From: CANNDT01 sp945876205
Lineage (GTDB): Bacteria; Acidobacteriota; Vicinamibacteria; Vicinamibacterales; UBA2999
Direction of reading: 5' to 3'
Assembly: GCA_947503365.1 (NCBI GenBank)
Contig: CANNDT010000031.1
Coordinates: 1 to 46,994, forward strand
Length of the DNA stretch: 46,994 nt
Position 1 is the first letter of the stretch; every line of letters begins with the position of its first letter. The notes under the pieces were generated by a model. The model was not told the origin of the DNA. It made no database searches and worked only from the letters and a program-made list of their open reading frames with translations. Both the position numbers and the translations under genes were made by a program. Positions 40,676 to 46,994 of this stretch are shown piece after piece.

Positions 40676-40720
40676 CGCGGACCTTGTTAGGTCCGCGAGG
40701 CGAGCCTGACAAGGCTCGCC
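40676..40720. terminator. tandem pair of perfect hairpins, bidirectional terminator candidate
   Basis: Two hairpins sit side by side: CGCGGACCT-tgtt-AGGTCCGCG and GGCGAGCCT-gaca-AGGCTCGCC, each a perfect 9-bp stem with a 4-base loop and one base between. They lie in the 71-bp gap between the stops of paralogue B and the convergent amidohydrolase. There is no T tract on either strand. They may be a terminator, a transcript-protecting structure or a REP-like pair. Confidence 0.55.
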
Positions 40721-40733
40721 CCACTCGAATGGG

Positions 40734-41831
40734 TTACAAGCCCAGCACGCGGGCGGCGTTACCGCCGTAGATGCTGTCGCGATCGGCGGACTTCAGCTTC
40801 AGCGCGTCGATGATCTCGCGCGGGCGCTCGTAGCCCATGTCGAAGCAGTAGTCGCTCCCCAGCATCACGCGATCGACCCCGACCAGGTCGATGAGAAAGC
40901 GCAGCAGTTGCGGCGAGTGCGTGATCGTGTCGTAGTGGAACCGCCTCAGGTATTCCATGAACGGCCGCTGCGCCAGGCCCTTCGTCTCCGGTCTCACTTC
41001 CTGCCCATGCTGCAACCGTCCCGCGAGATACGGCATCGTCCCGCCCGCGTGCGGCAGGACGATGTTGAGCCGCGGAAACTTGTCCATCACGCCGCCGAAC
41101 ACGAGATTGGTGACGGCGATGCCCGTGTCGTACGGGTTGCCGAGCGTGTTCGCCATGTAGAACTTCGACAGGCGATTGGCGCCCATCGCCGCCGCCACCT
41201 GGTCGGGATGCAGGAGGATCGGCAGGTTCATCGCTTCGCACTTTGCGTAGATCGGAAAGAGCGACGGATCCGAGAGCTCCTTTCCCGCAAAGCTGGTCGG
41301 CATGTAGGCGCCGCGGATGGCGCGTGAGCCGGCGAGACGATCCAGTTCCTTGACCGCCAGTTCCGGCGCCTGCAGGGGGAGGGTGGCGCAGCCGACGAAA
41401 CGATCGGGATAGGCGGTGTGCGCCTCGATCATCGAGTCGTTGACCAGCCGCGCCAGCGCCGCGCCACGCTCGGGCGTTGCCCAATACACGAACGGTGTCG
41501 TCAGCGACAGCGCGTGCAGGGTCACGCCCTGCGCGTTCATGCGCTGGAGACGCTTCTCGAGATCCCAGTAGGTGACGTCGATGGGAATGCGTCCGCCGCC
41601 GATGTTGAAGATGGGGGCGTCAGGCTTCGAGAGATCGAACGAGACGCCGGGCGGCCCGCCCTCCTCGTTGATCGACTTGATGAATCGTTCCGGGAAGTAA
41701 TGGGCGTGGACGTCGACGGCGCTCCGCCCCGCCCGTCCATCCCGCCCGCCCTGCGCACCAAGGTTGGCGCCGAGCGCGCCAACAGCGCAGCACCCGGCGA
41801 GAAACCCGCGTCTATTTATGGAATGCGACAC
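40734..41831 (-). CDS. Tat-exported amidohydrolase (ACMSD/decarboxylase-like)
   Basis: A 365-residue protein with a twin-arginine signal (INRRGFLAGCC) and an amidohydrolase-2 TIM barrel. Metal ligands seen: H42 and H44 in DVHAHYFP, H208 in ILLHPDQ, H261 in VLPHAGG, and D327 in MLGSDYCFDMGY. The family includes aminocarboxymuconate semialdehyde decarboxylase and gamma-resorcylate-type decarboxylases, and esterases of aromatic lactones. A Tat signal implies folding with metal in the cytoplasm before export. It overlaps the tannase stop by 16 bp, so it is the last gene of the operon of paralogue D, DUF6152, paralogue C, tannase. A role in breaking down the phenolic acid released by the tannase is inferred. 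Confidence 0.88.
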   Translation of the reverse strand: MSHSINRRGFLAGCCAVGALGANLGAQGGRDGRAGRSAVDVHAHYFPERFIKSINEEGGPPGVSFDLSKPDAPIFNIGGGRIPIDVTYWDLEKRLQRMNAQGVTLHALSLTTPFVYWATPERGAALARLVNDSMIEAHTAYPDRFVGCATLPLQAPELAVKELDRLAGSRAIRGAYMPTSFAGKELSDPSLFPIYAKCEAMNLPILLHPDQVAAAMGANRLSKFYMANTLGNPYDTGIAVTNLVFGGVMDKFPRLNIVLPHAGGTMPYLAGRLQHGQEVRPETKGLAQRPFMEYLRRFHYDTITHSPQLLRFLIDLVGVDRVMLGSDYCFDMGYERPREIIDALKLKSADRDSIYGGNAARVLGL

Positions 41832-43357
41832 ACGAAATTCTCCGCTTTATCGATGCTGCCGGTTCCCGTGTACTTGGCAATCTGAGGGAACGGACACAGG
41901 GGACGGGTGCGCACGACGGTGCCGTCGGCGATGAGTGACGCCACGATCTCGTTCGGCGCCTTGCCGTGCTCGCGCCATTGCTCCAGCGCCGTCACCGTGT
42001 CGAACACGTTCGGGCCTTCGCCGTTGCCACAGTGGCCCATCCCGGGCGCCATGAAGAGCCGCACCGAGTCGGACGCCTGCTTCTCGCCCAACGTCGCCAC
42101 GACCCGGTTGTAGTAATCGACCGACGAGGTCGGCGGCACATTGGTGTCGCCCCACCCGTGATAGATCAGGAGCTTTCCGCCGCGCTCGACGAACGGCTTG
42201 ATGTTCGGCGACGTTGCGTCGATGGTCTCAGCCGCCGCCTTGCGCGCCATCTCGAGATGCTGCGCGAGATCCAGCGTGCGGAAATCCCAGTTCGGATCCT
42301 TGAAGACGACGTACTTGAAGAGGTCGTCGGACATGCCGAGCGGCCGCGGACCGCCCGCGTTGACGGTCCAGCGCGGCTCGCTGCCGGGCACGACGCCCGG
42401 GAACACCTGCTTGCCGGTCTTCGGGTCGACGATCGGGGAATAGATCTTCTTCGCGGCGATCACCTGCGGGCCGGTGAGGCAATCGGCCGCATCGCCGGCC
42501 TTGCACGCGGTCACCGCGGGATCGAACTTGCACGCCAGCGGATTGCCAATCAGGCCATCCTTCAGACCGTCGCCCTCGTCGCACGCGTTCAGCGCCGCCT
42601 TGAACAGCACCTGGAGCTTCGCCGGCGGGATGAAGCTCGCAGCCTCCATGTGCGTGGCCTTTGACGCCGCCACCAGTTGGAAACTCTGATCGGTGCGGTT
42701 GTAGCCGGGCGCGCCGGCGATGATCGAATCGAAATCCTGCGGATAGCGCTGCGCTTCCATGAACGCCTGCCGTCCGCCGCCCGAGCAGCCGTTGAAGTAC
42801 GACAGCTTCGGCGCCGAGCCGTAGTGCGCCACGATCGTCGCCTTGCTCTGCACGGCTGTCTCGTGAATCGCACGGTGGCCGAAATCGATCAGCTTCTCGG
42901 GATGGCCGAGCGCGAACGACGCGCTGTCGCCAACGTGACCCGTATCGGTCGACGCCGCGGCGTATCCGCGGCGCACGGCGGCAGCGAGCGTGCCGTACTG
43001 AATCGAGCCGCCCCATCCGCCGTTACCGACTTCCTGGAACTTGCCGTTCCAGCCCGCGAGCGGCAGCCAGACCTCTGACTTGATGTCGGAGTCCGACGAG
43101 GGCATCAGCGTCAGCGAGACGCGGCAGAACGCCGGCACATCCTTCTCCGTCGCCGGGGGACGGGCCGCACCCGGAGGCGCGGGAGGCGTGAAATCACCCG
43201 CGGCCACCGCCTGCACCGCGTTGACCTTCGCGTTCGACAGCTTCAATGACGACGCGAGCCGCTCGCACGCGGCGGCCGTCACCGGCGAACCCTGCCCATG
43301 CAGGATCGCGGCACAGGACAGGGCGCACACCGCCGCAGTAAACGTTCGAATTCTCAT
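41816..43357 (-). CDS. tannase/feruloyl esterase family protein
   Basis: A 513-residue secreted esterase with a signal peptide (1-21). The catalytic triad follows the fungal-tannase pattern C-S ... D ... H-C: S192 in FNGCSGGGRQA next to C191, D404 in HGWGDTNVPP, and H442 next to C443 in MGHCGNGEGP, so a C191-C443 disulphide is expected to hold Ser and His together. A lid insertion lies between about 250 and 360, with Cys-rich PLACKFDPAVTACKAGD. Substrates are gallate or ferulate esters of sugars or polysaccharides. ATG has GGAG 7 nt upstream; it is 13 bp after paralogue C and overlaps the amidohydrolase start. Confidence 0.93.
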   Translation of the reverse strand: MRIRTFTAAVCALSCAAILHGQGSPVTAAACERLASSLKLSNAKVNAVQAVAAGDFTPPAPPGAARPPATEKDVPAFCRVSLTLMPSSDSDIKSEVWLPLAGWNGKFQEVGNGGWGGSIQYGTLAAAVRRGYAAASTDTGHVGDSASFALGHPEKLIDFGHRAIHETAVQSKATIVAHYGSAPKLSYFNGCSGGGRQAFMEAQRYPQDFDSIIAGAPGYNRTDQSFQLVAASKATHMEAASFIPPAKLQVLFKAALNACDEGDGLKDGLIGNPLACKFDPAVTACKAGDAADCLTGPQVIAAKKIYSPIVDPKTGKQVFPGVVPGSEPRWTVNAGGPRPLGMSDDLFKYVVFKDPNWDFRTLDLAQHLEMARKAAAETIDATSPNIKPFVERGGKLLIYHGWGDTNVPPTSSVDYYNRVVATLGEKQASDSVRLFMAPGMGHCGNGEGPNVFDTVTALEQWREHGKAPNEIVASLIADGTVVRTRPLCPFPQIAKYTGTGSIDKAENFVCRIP

Positions 43358-43370
43358 GTTGAACTCCAGC

Positions 43371-44141
43371 TTATCGCGTGTCGCGCCGATCCCGCTCGGC
43401 TTCGAGGTACGCGTGGCATTCATACTCGAGGAGCTGCGCGTTCTTTTCCACGTGGCGATACAGCGGCATGCTGATCTTCCACGGGCGGGCAAAGACCTTC
43501 GGGTCCTCGATGGTGGCCTCGTAGAGGATGTGATCGGGTCCGGTCCGCGTGTATCGCTCGACCACGTGCATGGTGTCGCTGCCGTAGTTGCCGGAGCGGT
43601 CGAACCATATCTCGTCCTGGAAGTTCGTGACGTCGACCACCAGCGTGTCGCCGTCCCACTTCGCACGCGAGTCGCCCATGAACCAGCGGGCGCCCTTCGG
43701 ATGCTGGCCGCTGAACCGCAGGCTGCGGACGGTGTGCACGTACTCCGAGATGATGTTGACCTGGTCCTTGGTCTGGAAGATCTGAAAGGGGTACGGCATG
43801 TACATGGTGCGGGGCGTCCCCACCATGAAGCACTTATTCTCGGGATCCTCGGTGAACCGCCTGCGGTAATTCAACTGCCGCTCCGCAAGCGCCGCTTCCA
43901 GGTAGGGGATCTCGTTGCCCTCGACGATGCCCTGACCCGCCGGGACGCCGAGCTCAGCGGAGTGATCCTGGATGTTCCAGTTCGCGGTGTTCATCGTCTG
44001 CCAGATGCCCTGCAGATCGGGCTGGCCGTCGACGGTTCGTGGTGCCTTGTAGGCCTGCGCGGCGGCCTCGCTCGCGCACATGATGACAAGCCACAGAGAC
44101 ACGGAGACACAGAGTCCGTGACGGACGAAGACCCGGCTCAT
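43371..44141 (-). CDS. uncharacterised secreted family, paralogue C
   Basis: 256 residues. The signal peptide core is LCVSVSLWLVIMCASEAAAQ, whose CVSVSLW part is encoded by the dispersed repeat at 44091. The mature part has DGQPDLQGIW (38-47), IPYLEAALAER, KCFMVGTPR, MGDSRAKWDGDTLVVDV, WFDRSGNYGSD, ERYTRTGPDHILYEATIEDP, FARPWKISMPLYR and EYECHAYLEAE. It is about half identical to paralogue B by eye. No catalytic site is recognised. ATG overlaps the stop of DUF6152 copy 2 (ATGA) and the tannase gene follows after 13 bp. Confidence 0.82.
   Translation of the reverse strand: MSRVFVRHGLCVSVSLWLVIMCASEAAAQAYKAPRTVDGQPDLQGIWQTMNTANWNIQDHSAELGVPAGQGIVEGNEIPYLEAALAERQLNYRRRFTEDPENKCFMVGTPRTMYMPYPFQIFQTKDQVNIISEYVHTVRSLRFSGQHPKGARWFMGDSRAKWDGDTLVVDVTNFQDEIWFDRSGNYGSDTMHVVERYTRTGPDHILYEATIEDPKVFARPWKISMPLYRHVEKNAQLLEYECHAYLEAERDRRDTR
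44091..44114 (-). repeat. dispersed repeat encoding a signal-peptide core
   Basis: CCACAGAGACACGGAGACAC-AGAG (plus strand). Read on the minus strand in the paralogue C frame it gives Leu-Cys-Val-Ser-Val-Ser-Leu-Trp, the hydrophobic centre of the signal peptide. Related copies are in tctB and at 39853. Confidence 0.6.
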
Positions 44142-44539
44142 GGCTTCTGATCCGTAGGCGAGCCGGCAAAGAGCGTGCGTCCGTCGGGCAACTTCACCTC
44201 GAGCGAGCTGACGCGAAGCCCCTTGTCCCGTGACGGGTATCCATTCACGGTGACGACGGCGCCCGCGGGGAGATCTTCGCGCGCCCAGCCCCGGCGATAG
44301 AGCTGATTGGGCGTCGCAAACTCGATCGCCCAGTTCCGGACTTGCCCTTTCTCATCCTTCACGTCGATGTAGAGCCAGGCGTGAGGATTGGTCCACTTCA
44401 TCGCGGTAATCGTGCCGGTGAGGCTGACGGTCCGGTCGGTATCGAATTCAGCCGTCAGCGAATGGTGCGCGAGCACCGGCGCCGCCGACGCCAGGAAGGC
44501 GCCGAGCACGGCCGCGGCAAGGACATGTCTGCTCATCAT
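44138..44539 (-). CDS. DUF6152 family exported protein, copy 2
   Basis: 133 residues with a signal peptide ending PVLA, then AHHSLTAEFDTDRTVSLTGT, KWTNPHAWLYIDVKDEKGQV, NWAIEFATPNQLYRRGWARE and the end LFAGSPTDQKP. It is clearly homologous to copy 1 (AHHS, NPH, NWAIE). It is coupled at both ends: ATGA with the upstream paralogue D and ATGA with the downstream paralogue C. This physical coupling implies that DUF6152 and the secreted family are made in fixed ratio and may form a complex. Confidence 0.88.
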   Translation of the reverse strand: MMSRHVLAAAVLGAFLASAAPVLAHHSLTAEFDTDRTVSLTGTITAMKWTNPHAWLYIDVKDEKGQVRNWAIEFATPNQLYRRGWAREDLPAGAVVTVNGYPSRDKGLRVSSLEVKLPDGRTLFAGSPTDQKP

Positions 44540-45489
44540 TTCGATCGGCTCCGTTCGTAGGCGTCCCTGGCGATCTGTGCGTCCCTGGACGAGAAGCCGG
44601 GATAGTTGCGGTATCCGATGTTGCGCAGATGCTCGGCGTTGGCTTCGCCTTCGTAGCACGACTCTTCCCACAGCTCGTAACCAGCCCGCGTGTTGCGATG
44701 CAGCGCAAAGGCCATCGTGAACGGCCGCGTATACACCAGCGGGTCGTTCATCGTCGCCTCGTAGAGGATCGTGTTCGGCTCGAACATCGTGAAGCGCTCG
44801 GTCACCACCGCCGCGTCGGTATAGAAGTGCCCCACTTGGTCGAGTCGCGGCATCCCGTTCTGATTCGTGGTCTCGACCACCAGCGTGTCGCCTTCGAAGT
44901 GACCGCGGGAATCGCCTTGCCAGAGCAGGATGTCCTTCCCGACGTGCGGGCTGCCATCGAGCTTGATGATGCGGACCGCGTTGGTCTCCTCCGAGAGCAG
45001 GACGATGTTGGTGGGCGTCTGGAGGAACTGGTAGGACCCCATGTAGAGGTGGCGCGGCACGCCCGACACGAAGCACTGCGCGTTCTGATCGATGTAGCGC
45101 GCCTTGTTCTCGAGACGCTTGACCTCGGCCCATGGCTGGATCGGCACCTTGCCGTCCGCCGGGTCGATGATCACACTCGGCCCGCCGCCATCGTCTGGCA
45201 GCTTCGGATGCGCTTCGAGGTTTTCGTGCGCCGCCTGCGAGCCTCCCCACGCCCCGGTGAAATCGGGCTTGCCGTCCGCGGTCCGCGGCGGCTTGAATGT
45301 CTTGGCATGCTCCAGGCCGCACGTATGGATCGCCAGCGGGTTGTTATCGGGACAGACGGATTCGGGTGTGCGGGCGAGATCCGGAATCGGCAGGGACCCC
45401 TGCGGTCCCCGCGCGGGCGCCTGCGCAAACAGGACGGCGCCTCCGGTCAACACGATCGCGACGATAAGTCCAGGAAATCGACTGTGCAC
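44536..45489 (-). CDS. uncharacterised secreted family, paralogue D
   Basis: 317 residues, the longest paralogue, with a signal peptide to about residue 22 (VLFAQ) and an extra N-terminal region with Cys (SVCPDNNPLAIHTCGLEHAK). Family skeleton: DGKPDFTGAWGG, VPIQPWAEV, QCFVSGVPRHLYM, QGDSRGHFEGDTLVVET, GHFYTDAAV, ERFTMFEPNTILYEATMNDP, YTRPFTMAFALHR and LWEESCYEGEAN. First gene of the five-gene minus-strand operon. Start GTG has GGAGGTG 7 nt upstream. The two N-terminal Cys may form their own disulphide. Function unknown. Confidence 0.82.
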   Translation of the reverse strand: MHSRFPGLIVAIVLTGGAVLFAQAPARGPQGSLPIPDLARTPESVCPDNNPLAIHTCGLEHAKTFKPPRTADGKPDFTGAWGGSQAAHENLEAHPKLPDDGGGPSVIIDPADGKVPIQPWAEVKRLENKARYIDQNAQCFVSGVPRHLYMGSYQFLQTPTNIVLLSEETNAVRIIKLDGSPHVGKDILLWQGDSRGHFEGDTLVVETTNQNGMPRLDQVGHFYTDAAVVTERFTMFEPNTILYEATMNDPLVYTRPFTMAFALHRNTRAGYELWEESCYEGEANAEHLRNIGYRNYPGFSSRDAQIARDAYERSRSK

Positions 45490-45555
45490 GTGGCACCTCC
45501 GCCAGCATGGCGTACGCCTGATTAATGGCGAGAAGATACCACGCCCGAGGCCCGG

Positions 45556-46065
45556 TTACCGCTTGGGTTCGGGGATGCTGGTTCGGGCGGTCTGCGGCAC
45601 GTGGCCGCGTTTGTAGACCATGAACGTGCGCAGGAATTCGATGACGATCGTGCCGTCCTGCTTGAAGCCGGTGGTCTTGACGCGGACGATGCCGACGTTC
45701 GGGCGGGACTTGGATTCGCGCTTCTCGAGGACCTCGCTGCGCGAGTACACCGTATCGCCTTCGAAGAGCGGGTTGGGCAGCCGCACCTCGTCCCAGCCGA
45801 GGTTGGCCATCACGTTCTGCGACAGGTCGATCACGGACTGCCCCGTCACGAGCGCCAGCGTGAAGGTCGAGTCGACTAGCGGGCGTCCAAACTCGGTCTG
45901 CGCGGCGTAGTGGTGATCGAAGTGGATCGGGTTGGTGTTCTGCGTCAGCAGCGTGAACCAGCTGTTGTCGACCGACAGAATGGTGCGTCCGAGCGGGTGC
46001 TGGTAGATGTCCCCCACTTCGAAGTCTTCGTACACGCGTCCGGTCCAGCCTTCTTTTACCGCCAT
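45556..46065 (-). CDS. MaoC-like hot-dog dehydratase
   Basis: A 169-residue hot-dog fold protein of the MaoC/hydratase-2 family. The active-site loop normally G-D-x-N-P-x-H reads LTQNTNPIHFD, with Asn43 in place of the catalytic Asp and H48 kept. This form is seen in relatives acting on mesaconyl- or 2-methylfumaryl-CoA and in some others; it may be an active variant. Other marks are GRTILSVDNSWFT, YAAQTEFGRPLVD and FEGDTVYSRSEVLEKRESKS. Ribosome site GGAG 6 nt before ATG. It follows the CoA-transferase by 19 bp; the two probably process one CoA ester. Confidence 0.88.
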   Translation of the reverse strand: MAVKEGWTGRVYEDFEVGDIYQHPLGRTILSVDNSWFTLLTQNTNPIHFDHHYAAQTEFGRPLVDSTFTLALVTGQSVIDLSQNVMANLGWDEVRLPNPLFEGDTVYSRSEVLEKRESKSRPNVGIVRVKTTGFKQDGTIVIEFLRTFMVYKRGHVPQTARTSIPEPKR

Positions 46066-46084
46066 CGTCTGCTCCACTCCACTG

Positions 46085-46994
46085 CTAAACGATTCCCTTG
46101 TCGCGCCACTGGGCCACCGTGGCCGCCTCGTACCCGATCTCGCCGAGCACCGCGTCGGAGTGCTCGCCCAATGCCGGCACCGGCCCCATCGGCACAACCT
46201 CGCCTTCGAGGTTGAAGGGCGGAAGCAGCGTGCGCAGCGGTCCGACGGGCGACTCGACCTCGCGCCAGCGATCGCGAGTCTGCAACTGCGGGTGATTGAG
46301 AAACTCGCTGACGCTGTTCATGCGCGCGTTGGCGATCCCCGCGGCGTCGAGCCGCCGCACGATCTCCTCCGCCGTGAATCGCGAGAACGACGCAGTGACG
46401 ATCGCCTCGAGCGCTTCCCGGTGCTGCACACGCGACGGGTTGGTTGCGAATCGTGGCGCGTCGATGAGCTCTGGCCGCTCGAGCACTTCTTCGCAGAGGC
46501 GCGTCCACTCGCGCTGATTCTGGACGGCGAGGTAGATCGTCTTGCCGTCGCCGGCGGCAAACGGACCGTACGGCGCGATCGTCGGATGCCGCGCGCCTGT
46601 GCGCTGTGGTGAGGTGCCGCCGTAATCGGTGTAGGTCGCCGGAAACCCCATCCACTCGGCGAGTGAATCGAACAGTGAGACGTCGAGCGTCGCGCCCTCG
46701 CCGGTCTGCCCGCGGCGGACGAGCGCGGCAAGAATGCCCGAGAGCGCGTACATGCCGGCGGAAATATCGGCGAGTGAGATTCCCACGCGCGCCGGCGACT
46801 CGGGAGTACCGGTCAGCGACACGACTCCGGTTTCGCTCTGCACCAGCAGGTCATACGCCTTCTTGTCGCGGTAGGGCCCGGAGCTCCCGTATCCGGAGAT
46901 CTCGCAGATCACCAGCTTCGGATGCGTCGTGCGCAGGACCGGCGATCCAAACCCGAGGCGTGCCATCGCGCCCGGCGCGAGGTTATGGATGAAG
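46085..46994 (-). CDS. CaiB/BaiF family CoA-transferase (N-terminus outside window)
   Basis: The C-terminal ~302 codons of a class III CoA-transferase; the N-terminus lies beyond the right edge. Seen: PKLVICEISGYGSSGPYRDK, YDLLVQSETGVVSLTG, ISLADISAGMYALSGILAAL (whose Asp matches the family's nucleophile), RRGQTGEGATLDVSLFDSLA, and the small second domain with NQREWTRLCEEVLERPEL, AGIANARMNSVSEFLNHPQL, and the terminal EIGYEAATVAQWRDKG. It would move CoA between carboxylic acids. Its operon partner is the MaoC-like protein. Confidence 0.92.
   Translation of the reverse strand, partial: FIHNLAPGAMARLGFGSPVLRTTHPKLVICEISGYGSSGPYRDKKAYDLLVQSETGVVSLTGTPESPARVGISLADISAGMYALSGILAALVRRGQTGEGATLDVSLFDSLAEWMGFPATYTDYGGTSPQRTGARHPTIAPYGPFAAGDGKTIYLAVQNQREWTRLCEEVLERPELIDAPRFATNPSRVQHREALEAIVTASFSRFTAEEIVRRLDAAGIANARMNSVSEFLNHPQLQTRDRWREVESPVGPLRTLLPPFNLEGEVVPMGPVPALGEHSDAVLGEIGYEAATVAQWRDKGIV

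Noticed and set aside
43358..43666. N-terminal extension of the tannase by about 100 codons
   Set aside because: The added part is paralogue C read in another frame; the ATG at 43357 has a good ribosome site and signal peptide.
1..46994. CRISPR array, prophage, integrase with attachment sites, rRNA operon or riboswitch
   Set aside because: I looked for regularly spaced repeats, phage structural or integrase motifs, rRNA stretches and conserved leader folds and saw none; the only mobile element is the partial IS at the left edge.

Overview
The window is GC-rich bacterial DNA, most likely from an uncultured Acidobacteriota of the Vicinamibacterales type. This is inferred from the gene repertoire: STN-type and plain siderophore receptors paired with PepSY membrane proteins, DUF4159, DUF3014 and DUF6152 proteins, photosynthetic-reaction-centre-type cytochrome c proteins, LVIVD propellers, Mlp-like MBL enzymes, and many secreted hydrolases. 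No 16S or other marker gene is present to prove it. Coding is dense, with many GTG starts and many 1-4 bp start/stop overlaps, so much of the window is translationally coupled.

Region by region. 1-3.1 kb: a TonB-dependent receptor and its PepSY partner. The receptor reading is cut at about position 105 by what looks like the end of an IS3-type insertion sequence whose transposase runs off the left edge. 3.4-6.1 kb: secreted peroxiredoxin, cytochrome c'-like protein, tRNA-Thr(CGU), RsmE and small uncertain genes. 6.2-10.9 kb: an Hsp70-like ATPase coupled to a PAS hybrid histidine kinase, facing a decayed signalling locus (two receivers, a PAS stub and an orphan ATPase domain). 11-14.9 kb: secreted amidohydrolase, DUF4159 protein and small Cys-rich, BON and zinc-ribbon proteins. 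15.1-18.6 kb (minus): Nramp-like transporter, Cu/Zn superoxide dismutase and a CocE-type hydrolase.

18.7-25.9 kb (plus) is one tight seven-gene operon: a DHDPS-family aldolase, an anchored SGNH-like protein, the three tripartite tricarboxylate transporter subunits TctC-TctB-TctA, an MmgE/PrpD protein and an SDR. It reads as uptake and breakdown of an unknown carboxylate. 26-29.9 kb: a complete TonB-dependent siderophore receptor, divergent from a second PepSY protein. A palindrome between them resembles the one upstream of the first pair, which suggests one iron regulator for both loci.

29.9-38.5 kb: two diheme cytochromes (one fused to a LolA-like domain), two MBL enzymes, a metzincin protease, a DUF3014 protein, an LVIVD propeller and adenylate kinase. 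38.5-45.5 kb holds the most unusual content: four divergent paralogues of an uncharacterised secreted family and two DUF6152 proteins. A five-gene minus-strand operon joins two of these paralogues and one DUF6152 protein to a tannase/feruloyl esterase and a Tat-exported ACMSD-like amidohydrolase, suggesting an extracytoplasmic pathway for aromatic esters. The right edge holds a MaoC-like hydratase and a truncated CaiB/BaiF CoA-transferase. Short dispersed repeats recur, and one of them encodes part of a signal peptide.
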